The notes under the pieces: generated by a model
The model's database searches: none
The model's input: only the letters and a program-made list of their open reading frames with translations
What the model was told of the DNA's origin: nothing
Assembly: GCA_002375495.1 (NCBI GenBank)
Contig: DFLU01000012.1
Span: forward strand, 1-64,000
Source: Flavobacteriaceae bacterium UBA3611
GTDB lineage: Bacteria; Bacteroidota; Bacteroidia; Flavobacteriales; Flavobacteriaceae
DNA length: 64,000 nucleotides
Direction of reading: 5' to 3'
Shown: positions 33,874 to 42,033 of the stretch, piece by piece
How positions within the stretch are numbered: the first letter of the stretch is position 1
How the letters are laid out: each line of letters starts with the position of its first letter
Position numbers and translations under genes: made by a program

Positions 33874-34812
33874 TCAAATTGTATCGAAGCGACTAATCTT
33901 TTTCATTTGCTTTTCTATAGTAGCTTTCGGCAGACGTAACTTGCCGCGGGTATTTTTATATTGAATATACCCTTTGCCTCTAAAAGTGTACACGGTTCCT
34001 GAGTTTTCATGCAGGAGCGCAATTGTATTATCATTGATAACGTCTAATTCGAAGTATTCATTGCCCAGATAATCATAATCGAGTGTTAAATATTTCAAAT
34101 ACGCATTCCCGGGCACATCGTCTACATTGTAAATACCCGTGTAATCCCAAAACAGGTTGTAAATATCGCTTCCCCTTGGGTCTTGAGAGCTCTGGAAATT
34201 GCCATCGCCACCCCCTGGCAAGAACTGTAAAAAGTGTTCATAATCAAATTCGTTGGGTGCGCCACCCTCGGTACTCACCTTTTCCCATGCGGTGTATTCC
34301 TGAATAAAATAGTGGATATTCTCATAAAACAACAAGTCATAATCGAAGTTGGTTCTCTGATATCCTACCAGCACGTATCGCACGCCTGTAGGAGGATGGT
34401 ACAATTCAATTTCGGTATCGCTAAGTTGGGTCACATCAAAACTGTTGAATCCGTCAATATCATGTTCAATATCGAGTACAAAGCTATAGGCATCGTACAG
34501 CCCGATATCTATACCGAATCCATAGCCCTGTTCGCCTATTCCCACTAAGTTATTATTTGCGAATACGGTTCCGTTTCGAAACGAGAGCGTAAAGGCCAAT
34601 TGCATAAATGGAATTTCCCCCGATGCATTAGAGCGGTTAATGTCTACATACCACAACTCGTATGTATTTAAAAGCTGGTTAAGTGTAATGGTGGGGGTAG
34701 GGTCTACCACAACAATAGGATCTTCTTCAACCACGACTACTTCTTCTACGTAACAAGAAGTAACAACCGTTGCCATAAGGACAAGTGCAAAAATTAGTTT
34801 CAATGCTTTCAT
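33874..34812 (-). CDS. Lipoprotein of unknown function
   Basis: A 312-residue lipoprotein: MKALKLIFALVLMATVVTSC with lipobox VTSC (Cys at 20), then a Val/Glu/Asp-rich linker (YVEEVVVVEEDPIVVVDPTP). The mature part has two beta-rich halves, each with a LW/WYVD-type strand pattern and acidic aromatic stretches (LDYDYLGNEYFELDV), and a basic C-terminus (KLRLPKATIEKQMKKISRFD). I do not recognise a family. In related genomes proteins at this position are sometimes misnamed after nadD because of gene order; nothing here suggests nucleotidyl transfer. Confidence 0.75.
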   Translation of the reverse strand: MKALKLIFALVLMATVVTSCYVEEVVVVEEDPIVVVDPTPTITLNQLLNTYELWYVDINRSNASGEIPFMQLAFTLSFRNGTVFANNNLVGIGEQGYGFGIDIGLYDAYSFVLDIEHDIDGFNSFDVTQLSDTEIELYHPPTGVRYVLVGYQRTNFDYDLLFYENIHYFIQEYTAWEKVSTEGGAPNEFDYEHFLQFLPGGGDGNFQSSQDPRGSDIYNLFWDYTGIYNVDDVPGNAYLKYLTLDYDYLGNEYFELDVINDNTIALLHENSGTVYTFRGKGYIQYKNTRGKLRLPKATIEKQMKKISRFDTI

Positions 34813-34937
34813 AACCGTTCATTTTAGGTTCCATTTAAGAGTTTTAAAAGGAAGCTGTTCGTATTTGGAAAATCTAAAAGCATGCCAAAATTATATTAAA
34901 TTGATTTTCAATTGTTTACGTAGATTTATATTTTCCG

Positions 34938-34945
34938 TATTTTTG
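34938..34945 (+). promoter_or_regulatory. Probable -7 box TATTTTTG
   Basis: Exact TAnnTTTG, 18 bases before the gpsA ATG at 34964. Supports that start over the longer upstream frame. Confidence 0.5.
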
Positions 34946-34963
34946 AATTTCAAATTGATTTTT

Positions 34964-35968
34964 ATGAAAAACCAACCAAAATTTGCGGTATTCGGTGGCG
35001 GAAGCTGGGCCACAGCTATTGTAAAAATGCTTTGTGAAAATCTTGATGAAGTGGGTTGGTATATGCGCAGTGTTTATGCGCTAGAACATATTAAAAAAGA
35101 ACAACACAATCCCAATTATCTTAGTTCGGTAGAATTTGACCCGAAAAAGTTGAAATTGAGTAACGATATCAACGAATTGGTGCAGTATGCAGATTACCTC
35201 ATCTTTGTAATTCCGTCTGCCTTTATCCATTCTGAATTAGAAAAGCTGACAACTCCATTGAAGGACAAAGTGATTTTTTCGGCCATTAAAGGAATTGTTC
35301 CCGAAAGCAGTCTTATTGTAGGAGATCATTTTTATACCCATTACAACATTCCATTTAAAGATATTGGCGTGATTACAGGCCCTTGCCATGCCGAAGAAGT
35401 TGCGCTAGAACGACTCTCGTATCTTACCATTGCATGTGCAGATAATGAGAAGGCCGAGCTAGTTGCAGAAGCGTTACGCTGCGATTATATTAAATGCACC
35501 ACCAGTGACGATATTATTGGTGCTGAATACGCCGCCATGCTAAAAAACATCTACGCACTAGCTGCTGGGATAGCCCATGGGTTGGGGTATGGTGACAACT
35601 TCCAGAGTGTGTTGATGAGCAATGCCATAAGAGAGATGAAGCGCTACGTGAAAAAAGTTCATAAAATGAAGCGCGATATTAATGGTTCTGCCTATTTGGG
35701 TGATTTGTTGGTTACGGGGTATTCTACCTTTAGCCGAAACCGTCTCTTCGGAAATATGATTGGAAAAGGCTACACCGTTAAAAGTGCCCAAATGGAAATG
35801 AATATGGTGGCCGAAGGCTATTACGCTACTAAAAGTGCCTACGAACTGAACCAAAACAAAAACAAGAAAAAGGCAAAAACGCCAATCATAAACGCGGTCT
35901 ATAGTATTTTATACGAAGGAAAAGACCCTAAAAAAGTGATGCAAAAGCTCACTGAAAAGTTAGATTAA
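34964..35968 (+). CDS. gpsA: Glycerol-3-phosphate dehydrogenase (NAD(P)+)
   Basis: A 334-residue enzyme that makes sn-glycerol 3-phosphate from dihydroxyacetone phosphate for phospholipid synthesis. The dinucleotide site is F-GGGSWATA at residues 10-18; the substrate domain has GAEYAAMLKNIYALAAGIAHGLGYGDN and the later GxxxxxLLVTGYSTFSRNRLFG. The start is MKNQPKF at 34964; the frame extends 33 codons upstream across the promoter, and that stretch is not expected to be translated. Monocistronic. Confidence 0.93.
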   Translation: MKNQPKFAVFGGGSWATAIVKMLCENLDEVGWYMRSVYALEHIKKEQHNPNYLSSVEFDPKKLKLSNDINELVQYADYLIFVIPSAFIHSELEKLTTPLKDKVIFSAIKGIVPESSLIVGDHFYTHYNIPFKDIGVITGPCHAEEVALERLSYLTIACADNEKAELVAEALRCDYIKCTTSDDIIGAEYAAMLKNIYALAAGIAHGLGYGDNFQSVLMSNAIREMKRYVKKVHKMKRDINGSAYLGDLLVTGYSTFSRNRLFGNMIGKGYTVKSAQMEMNMVAEGYYATKSAYELNQNKNKKKAKTPIINAVYSILYEGKDPKKVMQKLTEKLD

Positions 35969-35969
35969 A

Positions 35970-36365
35970 TTACCTAGCCAACACCCCCTTTACTCCCATC
36001 ACGGGCAGCATTACTGCATTATCTTCGGTAATTGAAAAACGAGGAAGCTCGAAACGCTTGTCGTATAAACGCTCTTCTAAAAAGTAAGTGACGGTAAAAA
36101 AATTATCGAGCTTAAATACACTTTCGTCTATGTATTCAAGTTTTGCGTAACCTTTGGCAGGCACCATCTGAATAGTCTTACGCATGGGTGCGGTCATGTC
36201 TTTTTCGTCATACCCCTGCGCCACCATAAGTACCGTCTCGATGGGGGTTTGTCCATCATTTATAAGATAGATATTCCAATCGTAAGTGTTATAATCTTTA
36301 TTCAGCTCATACACCGCAGCTACATAGATGTTCTTTACCTCCGGAATATCAATGTCTTTTCTCAT
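35970..36365 (-). CDS. Conserved hypothetical protein
   Basis: A 131-residue protein without signal peptide or membrane segment. It is mainly beta (IYVAAVYELNKDYNTYDWNIYLIND, KTIQMVPAKGYAKLEYID, NFFTVTYFLEERLYDKRFELP) and fits a single small sandwich domain. I do not recognise a named family. It lies 23 bases after pheS on the same strand and is probably cotranscribed with it; names linking it to phenylalanyl-tRNA synthetase would reflect only this position. Confidence 0.75.
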   Translation of the reverse strand: MRKDIDIPEVKNIYVAAVYELNKDYNTYDWNIYLINDGQTPIETVLMVAQGYDEKDMTAPMRKTIQMVPAKGYAKLEYIDESVFKLDNFFTVTYFLEERLYDKRFELPRFSITEDNAVMLPVMGVKGVLAR

Positions 36366-36388
36366 GGAAAGAAGTATAGTATTCTTAC

Positions 36389-37408
36389 TTATTCAGCACT
36401 TTTGAATTGCTCTAAGAAACGTAGATCATTTTCACTCAACATGCGAATGTCAGGAATTTGGTGTAGCAGTAATGCAATTCGGTCTATTCCCATACCAAAG
36501 GCAAACCCGGAGTATTCGGTAGCATCTATGCCACAATTTTCGAGCACATTGGGATCTACCATACCACAGCCCATGATTTCAAGCCAACCTGTGCCTTTTG
36601 TCATTTTGTAGTCTGTTTCAGTTTCAAGGCCCCAATACACATCTACTTCGGCACTGGGTTCGGTAAATGGAAAATACGAAGGGCGTAATCTAATCTTCGA
36701 CTTTCCGAAGAGTTCTGTGGTAAAATATTGCAACGTCTGTTTTAAATCTGCAAAACTCACCCCTTTATCAACATACAGTCCTTCCACTTGATGGAAAAAA
36801 CAATGCGAACGTGCCGAAATGGCCTCATTTCTGTAAACCCGACCCGGAGAAATGGTTCGGATTGGAGGTTTATTGTTTTCCATGTAACGTACCTGCACCG
36901 TAGAGGTATGGGTACGCAGCAAAATATCTGGATTGGTCTGCACGAAAAAAGTATCCTGCATATCGCGTGCGGGATGGTACTCAGGTAAATTGAGTGCAGT
37001 AAAATTATGCCAATCGTCTTCAATTTCTGGACCTTCAGACACATTAAAGCCGATACGTGAAAAGATATTTACAATTTTATTCTTTACGATGGAAATGGGA
37101 TGCCGCGACCCTAATTCGATAGGTTCGCCAGGGCGCGAAATATCTCCGTACACACCTTTAACTTCTTCTTTACTTTCCTGTGCTTCCTTTAAACTAGCAA
37201 CTTTCGCTTCTGCTGTTTTTTTAAGGGTATTCATGATTTGGCCAAGTTCCTTTTTTTGGTCGTTTGGCACTTTCTTGAACTCGGCAAAGAAATCGTTGAG
37301 CAACCCTTTTTTACCCAAATATTTTATTCGGAATGCTTCCACCGCCTCTGGGGTGTCTGCATGAAATGCTTTAATTTCTTCAATATGTTGTTGTAGGGTC
37401 TCTTTCAT
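36389..37408 (-). CDS. pheS: Phenylalanine--tRNA ligase alpha subunit
   Basis: A 339-residue class II synthetase subunit. The N-terminal coiled coil is short and charged; motif 2 is GRVYRNEAISARSHCFFHQVEG; motif 3 is GFAFGMGIDRIALL near the C-terminus; LEIMGCGMVDP is the Phe-pocket signature. The start is the ATG at 37406-37408 (MKETLQQHIEEIK); 19 further upstream codons in frame are hydrophobic and atypical. pheT is not in the window, so the two subunits are encoded apart, as is usual in Bacteroidota. Confidence 0.96.
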   Translation of the reverse strand: MKETLQQHIEEIKAFHADTPEAVEAFRIKYLGKKGLLNDFFAEFKKVPNDQKKELGQIMNTLKKTAEAKVASLKEAQESKEEVKGVYGDISRPGEPIELGSRHPISIVKNKIVNIFSRIGFNVSEGPEIEDDWHNFTALNLPEYHPARDMQDTFFVQTNPDILLRTHTSTVQVRYMENNKPPIRTISPGRVYRNEAISARSHCFFHQVEGLYVDKGVSFADLKQTLQYFTTELFGKSKIRLRPSYFPFTEPSAEVDVYWGLETETDYKMTKGTGWLEIMGCGMVDPNVLENCGIDATEYSGFAFGMGIDRIALLLHQIPDIRMLSENDLRFLEQFKSAE

Positions 37409-37482
37409 TACAATTGGCACTTGAGAGGGCAAAATTACGTAAAATATCAGCAATGGTGCTAACATTTCCGAAGTGAAAATTC

Positions 37483-37839
37483 TTATTGAATTACTTCCTT
37501 TTCTATGAAATACTGCACCACGGCTTCTTTCATGAGCACACTTTGCTCGCCTGCTTTTAACGGCGGTAATTGTTCCAAAACTTTATAGTGCGGCCACCCC
37601 TGTTCATCAAAATACTCAAACTCGTAATATCCAAAAGGTTCTAACAACCTGCATATCGCAATGTGCATAAGGTCTAATTTTTCATCTTTCTTAAACTTGC
37701 GTTGCAATTGCCCCAGTTCTTGTAGTCCTACCAAGTAGATCACTGCGTCGAGGTCTAAGGGCGCGCCATCTGCAAAGCGCTCACTCAGAAATGTGACTAC
37801 TGTTTCCCAACGTTCTTTTAATTGTGTGTCTCTAGACAT
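37483..37839 (-). CDS. Conserved hypothetical protein (small acidic, cytoplasmic)
   Basis: A 118-residue soluble protein with no membrane segment. It is mostly helical at the N-terminus (RDTQLKERWETVVTFLSERF, DLDAVIYLVGLQELGQLQRKF) and ends with a short strand-rich part (YYEFEYFDEQGWPHYKVLEQLPPL). It looks like the flavobacterial family of small proteins encoded upstream of pheS, whose function I do not know. Same strand as pheS, 74 bases upstream. Confidence 0.7.
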   Translation of the reverse strand: MSRDTQLKERWETVVTFLSERFADGAPLDLDAVIYLVGLQELGQLQRKFKKDEKLDLMHIAICRLLEPFGYYEFEYFDEQGWPHYKVLEQLPPLKAGEQSVLMKEAVVQYFIEKEVIQ

Positions 37840-37936
37840 GCGTTACTTTTGAAACGCAAAGGTACGTTGCAGTTACTGAAATTTGAAAAGAACCCTGTAT
37901 ATTTCATATTTGATATCTTTATAGGAAATAAAACGT

Positions 37937-38470
37937 ATGAACACCATTGACATTGTTGTAGGAGTGATACTGCTGATTGCATTTGTAATTGGCTATAAGA
38001 AGGGATTATTTGTAGCACTCGCGGGCTTGGTGGGACTCGTTGCCGGAGTATATGGCGCGGTGTATTTCTCTGAATATGCGGCAAGTTACATCGCATCTTG
38101 GACCGATTGGAACGAACAGACCGTAAATTTGGCGGCCTTTGCTGTCACCTTTTTAGGAATTGTGATGTTGGTTTCTTTGGCAGGAAAGTTTCTTACCAAA
38201 ATAGCCGACTTTGCCATGTTGGGGATTGTAAACAAATTGTTGGGTGCTGTTTTCAATTCACTGAAATTCGCGTTCATTGTAAGTGTGGTCTTTATGTTTG
38301 TAAGGGCTTCACCTTCATTTTCTATTTTATCTGAAGAAGACCGAGAAACTTCTGTGCTGTATGCTCCAGTCGCCAGTTTGGCTCCTTTGGTACTGCCGTA
38401 CATCTTGAATGAAATAAATACGAATGAGACAGAAACTGAAGAGGGCGAAATCATAGCGGACCCAGAATAA
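37937..38470 (+). CDS. CvpA-family membrane protein
   Basis: A 177-residue inner-membrane protein of the CvpA family (colicin V production): MNTIDIVVGVILLIAFVIGYKKGLFVALAGLVGLVAGVYGAVYFS is the characteristic start, with four membrane segments to about residue 130 and an acidic C-terminal tail (ETETEEGEIIADPE). Family members affect envelope integrity; the precise role is unsettled. Monocistronic, with a terminator immediately after the stop. Confidence 0.9.
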   Translation: MNTIDIVVGVILLIAFVIGYKKGLFVALAGLVGLVAGVYGAVYFSEYAASYIASWTDWNEQTVNLAAFAVTFLGIVMLVSLAGKFLTKIADFAMLGIVNKLLGAVFNSLKFAFIVSVVFMFVRASPSFSILSEEDRETSVLYAPVASLAPLVLPYILNEINTNETETEEGEIIADPE

Positions 38471-38503
38471 AAAAACCGCACAATACGATGATTGCGCGGT
38501 TTC
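38466..38503. terminator. Terminator between cvpA and the SulP gene
   Basis: Stem AAACCGCACAAT/ATTGCGCGGTTT with one mismatch and a six-base loop. The strongest T run (seven T) is on the minus strand, so it mainly ends the SulP transcript and may also serve cvpA. Confidence 0.75.
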
Positions 38504-38526
38504 AAACAGTTTATTTTTAGTCTTAT

Positions 38527-40374
38527 TTAGACGACATCTTCTACATTGGCACGTATATAAGCCATCGCTTCTTTAAACGAGCCAACGATGCGTTTTTGAG
38601 GCACAAGGTCTGGGATGATATCGATAGACTGCATCATCACTTCTGGTTGTTTCTGAAGGGCAACCAATATAATTTTTACGCCACGTTGGCGTAATCGAAG
38701 CAGCATTTCTTCTAAGGCATATAATCCTGACTGATCGAGATATGGCACTTTGCCCATTCTAATGATTAAATGTGTTGCCGTTTCGGGTATCCCTTTAGCC
38801 AGCTCTTGGAAATCGCTCGTATTTCCGAAGAAAAGTGGGCCATCCAATCGCTTGATAAATACCTCTTCCTTTAGATTTACAGGGAAATTTACCTCATCGT
38901 TCCACGGCAACTGTAACTCGTCTGAAACACCCAAAGGAACCAATTTTGATCGTTTTGCAGAAGCATCTCCAATTTTTTTCATAAAAATAAGGGATGCAAG
39001 TACCAGACCTACTCCTACAGCGTACACTAGATTCCAGAATACTGAAAGCAGCAATACCACCATCATTACAAAAACTTCGCTTTTTGGCATATTAGGGATT
39101 GCCTTTAATCCTTTATAATCCATTACGCCAATACCAACCGTAATTAAAATTCCGGCAAGCACTGCCGCTGGAATTTGGGAAGCTACTGGACCTAGTGCCA
39201 AAAGAATAACAAGCAATAAGAGTGCAGCAATCATTCCCGAAAGTTTTGTTGTACCCCCAGAATTAATGTTTACTACCGTTCTAATGGTTGCTCCTGCTCC
39301 CGGAATTCCTCCAAAAATAGAGGCGATACTATTACCTATACCCTGACCCACCAATTCTCGGTTTGGGTTGTGTTTTGTTTTGGTCATGTTGTCTGCCACC
39401 ACTGACGTCAATAAAGAATCAATTGCTCCTAAAAAGGCCAAAGTTAAGGCAGTAAAGATGTACGGGGAGATTTGCCCGAAACTGAAATTAGCAAACATGT
39501 CGAGATTTGGCAACGGGAAACCCCCTGGAATCTGTTCGATGGGCTTATAGTCTAGATTCATAAAGTAGGCTCCCGCCGAAACCACGAGCAGTGCTACTAA
39601 GGTTGACGGCACTGCCGTTGTGATTTTCTTAAAACCGAATATGATAATAATGGTCAGTGCTGCCAATCCGAATTCAAGCCAGTTAATATTTTTTAATGCC
39701 CTTGGCAATGTTTTTATAGACCCCAATACACCAGAGCTGGCACTTTTTGCCAAGGTTTTAGACTCTAACATAATATCATCTTCAGTAAATCGCTCGGCCC
39801 GTTTCACAGTCTCCCTAAAGTCTTCAAGTACTAAAATTCCTTCACCCGCTTCCTCCTTTAGGATTTTATCGAGTAAAACTTCTTCGGCCTGTGGTTTGTA
39901 TTGTTCAATAAATTCTTCGTCGGAATTGGCGTAATATCCAAGCATTGGTAAAATTTGTGTCACCAAAATAATAACACCAATGGCTGTCATAAATCCTGAA
40001 ACTACTGGATAGGGAATGTATTTTATGTACTTTCCTAAGCCAAGAACACCAAGCCCTACTTGCATTAAACCTGCTAGTAAGAACACCAGGAGGATAAATG
40101 GCAATGCTTTTTCTACATCACCATCATTCGCGGCAATAATTCCTCCAATTATCACCATCGAAACTGCGGTCATTGGTGCGGTAGGCCCAGAAATTTGGGT
40201 GTTTGTACCTCCAAAGAGTGAGGCAAAAAAGCCAATAAAAATTGCACCGTACAGTCCGGCGTCAGGACCCAGTCCTGATTGCACACCAAAGGCAAGTGCT
40301 AGCGGGAGTGCAACAATTCCGGCAGTGATTCCGCCAAAAAGATTTCCGCGAAAATTAGAGAATATATTTTTCAT
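38527..40374 (-). CDS. SulP-family anion transporter with STAS domain (B)
   Basis: A 615-residue inner-membrane transporter with 10-12 membrane segments and a C-terminal STAS domain (about 490-610; YLDQSGLYALEEML carries the Ser-containing STAS loop). TNTQISGPTAPMTAVS and FGGIPGAGATIRTVVNINSGG are SulP signatures. A charged insert of about 68 residues (151-218) follows the fourth or fifth membrane segment and is absent from the neighbouring SulP A. With the carbonic anhydrase gene 156 bases upstream, bicarbonate uptake is the most likely role; sulfate is an alternative. Confidence 0.9.
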   Translation of the reverse strand: MKNIFSNFRGNLFGGITAGIVALPLALAFGVQSGLGPDAGLYGAIFIGFFASLFGGTNTQISGPTAPMTAVSMVIIGGIIAANDGDVEKALPFILLVFLLAGLMQVGLGVLGLGKYIKYIPYPVVSGFMTAIGVIILVTQILPMLGYYANSDEEFIEQYKPQAEEVLLDKILKEEAGEGILVLEDFRETVKRAERFTEDDIMLESKTLAKSASSGVLGSIKTLPRALKNINWLEFGLAALTIIIIFGFKKITTAVPSTLVALLVVSAGAYFMNLDYKPIEQIPGGFPLPNLDMFANFSFGQISPYIFTALTLAFLGAIDSLLTSVVADNMTKTKHNPNRELVGQGIGNSIASIFGGIPGAGATIRTVVNINSGGTTKLSGMIAALLLLVILLALGPVASQIPAAVLAGILITVGIGVMDYKGLKAIPNMPKSEVFVMMVVLLLSVFWNLVYAVGVGLVLASLIFMKKIGDASAKRSKLVPLGVSDELQLPWNDEVNFPVNLKEEVFIKRLDGPLFFGNTSDFQELAKGIPETATHLIIRMGKVPYLDQSGLYALEEMLLRLRQRGVKIILVALQKQPEVMMQSIDIIPDLVPQKRIVGSFKEAMAYIRANVEDVV

Positions 40375-40458
40375 AAAGGGTTGGGTATTTTTAGCGACTG
40401 AATCACTTATGAGTACTTCATTGTATTCCTAAAGATAAAGATATTCTCCAAAGTAACG

Positions 40459-40494
40459 AAAGCAGGTCGAAACTACGTGTCTCGACCTGCTTCT
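40459..40494 (-). terminator. Hairpin between carbonic anhydrase and SulP B
   Basis: Stem AGCAGGTCGA/TCGACCTGCT with an 11-base loop. The following T-rich stretch is interrupted, so it may act as a partial terminator or as an RNA-stability hairpin between the two genes. Confidence 0.45.
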
Positions 40495-40530
40495 TTAACA
40501 AAATTATAATAACACCAAAGGTGCTCAATA

Positions 40531-41160
40531 TTACGTAAGGAATTCGACCTTCCCGGAAGCAACATCATAAACTGCCCCTACAATGGTAATATCTCCATCA
40601 TTTTCCATGTCACGAAGTAACGGACTGTCATTTCGCATGTTCACCATGGTGAGTTCTACATTTTTATATACCACGTCATTCACAAATGAAGGGTTACTAC
40701 TCTTTCGCAAATCTGCCTCTTCTGGAGTCTTTACAGCTTCTACAGAAGGCTTTATCTTTGCCAATAGTGGCGTAATGTTTCCTAACTGAACATCGTCACA
40801 AGCACCTTTTACAGCACCACACCCGGTGTGGCCTAAAACCACTACTGCTTTACTTCCGGCTACTTTACAACCATACTCAATGCTTCCGAGCAAATCTTCA
40901 TTTACAATATTCCCGGCAACTCTTGCGCTGAAAATATCTCCGATTCCTTGATCGAAAACTAGCTCGACAGGTACGCGCGAATCGATACAGCTTAAAACAA
41001 CTGCAAAAGGGTATTGCCCTCCAGCCGTATCCTTAACCTGACCCAACAGGTCGCGATTTGCTTGTTTCGTGTTTAAAAATCTCTGATTTCCCTCTTTAAG
41101 TGCTGCTAAGGCAGAATGAGGCGTATATTGACTCTGTGTTTCTTTAGTTTGTGCTTTCAT
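40531..41160 (-). CDS. Beta-class carbonic anhydrase
   Basis: A 209-residue zinc enzyme that interconverts CO2 and bicarbonate. The zinc ligands are C58, H111 and C114 with the catalytic dyad D60-R62 (SCIDSR and LGHTGCGAV); IEYGCKV and ARVAGNIV also match. No signal peptide, so cytoplasmic. It lies between the Usp gene (49 bases upstream) and SulP B on the same strand, which supports a role in retaining bicarbonate for carboxylation reactions. Confidence 0.96.
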   Translation of the reverse strand: MKAQTKETQSQYTPHSALAALKEGNQRFLNTKQANRDLLGQVKDTAGGQYPFAVVLSCIDSRVPVELVFDQGIGDIFSARVAGNIVNEDLLGSIEYGCKVAGSKAVVVLGHTGCGAVKGACDDVQLGNITPLLAKIKPSVEAVKTPEEADLRKSSNPSFVNDVVYKNVELTMVNMRNDSPLLRDMENDGDITIVGAVYDVASGKVEFLT

Positions 41161-41209
41161 ATTTATTTTATTTAATTCTTAATATACAAAATTATTGCTG
41201 TTCTAAGGA

Positions 41210-42022
41210 CTAAGACCTAGAAAGTAATAAAGGTGCCTTTAAATTATCAATTAGGTTATTCAATTCTGAAATAGATAACCCCGTAGCAACCTTTGAAGTA
41301 CTTGGCTTTCGGTCTACAAACATCAAATTAACTTTGTTTTTAGACATATAATTAGAGATGGTTTTTAAAGCATCGTCATGCTTCTCAAAGATATAAGACA
41401 CAACCTCTTTCAACGTTGGGTCATTTCCTTCGTTTTCAGCAATTGTTTTATCTGCCACTTTAAACGCGCGTACTGGTTTTTCTGAACGTGCAATTACATG
41501 GTGTATAAATTGAGAATTAGAATCTACGTTATCTGTTGCGTTGAACAGACCTACAGACAATGCTTGGGTGTCCCAAACCGTGTCCTTATCTATCAGCAAA
41601 ACTTCTCCCTTGAACTTTTTTAAAACAAATGGAATGATCTTGTCGCCAAAAAGGGCTGGTTTTACCGACTTTCGTTTTCCAAGAACCACGATGTCTGGTT
41701 TTGTAGTTTCAATATGGTTTTCAATCTGTTTCTTAATATTTCCGAAGGAAAAAACAGGGTTGATCTTTATCTCATCAATCTCTGAAACCGAACCTGCAAG
41801 AGAATTCAATTCCTTTTCTATCGCTTTGTAATTGTCGTTTATAGCTCGCATGGCCGCTAACTGATTTGACTGTTTAACTACGTTAGTTGCCTTTCGAACG
41901 TGAAACAAATCAACTTGTCCGTCGATAATTTGTGCCACTTTAGTAGCAGTTTGCAATACATTGATACTATCATCAGTTAAGTCTGACAACACTAATACCT
42001 TATATTTATTATTATTTTTCAT
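41210..42022 (-). CDS. Universal stress protein (tandem Usp)
   Basis: A 270-residue protein with a Usp domain in residues 5-145 (YKVLVLSDLTDDSINVLQTATKVAQ ... IVVLGKRKSVK ... GEVLLIDKD) and a more divergent second half (LSVGLFNATDNVDSNSQ ... LLLSRS). The first half keeps part of the ATP-binding loop (GKRKS, then FGDKIIPFVLKK). It is 11 bases downstream of SulP A and 49 bases upstream of the carbonic anhydrase gene, so it belongs to the transporter operon and may sense or regulate it. Confidence 0.88.
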   Translation of the reverse strand: MKNNNKYKVLVLSDLTDDSINVLQTATKVAQIIDGQVDLFHVRKATNVVKQSNQLAAMRAINDNYKAIEKELNSLAGSVSEIDEIKINPVFSFGNIKKQIENHIETTKPDIVVLGKRKSVKPALFGDKIIPFVLKKFKGEVLLIDKDTVWDTQALSVGLFNATDNVDSNSQFIHHVIARSEKPVRAFKVADKTIAENEGNDPTLKEVVSYIFEKHDDALKTISNYMSKNKVNLMFVDRKPSTSKVATGLSISELNNLIDNLKAPLLLSRS

Positions 42023-42033
42023 AGTGATTGTAA

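Noticed and set aside
33874..34812. Nucleotidyltransferase function for the lipoprotein beside nadD
   Set aside because: It has a lipoprotein signal and no nucleotide-binding motif; only its position links it to nadD.
34865..34963. Longer N-terminus for GpsA
   Set aside because: The extension crosses a good -7 box, is hydrophobic and basic, and GpsA normally starts just before the GGGSW loop.
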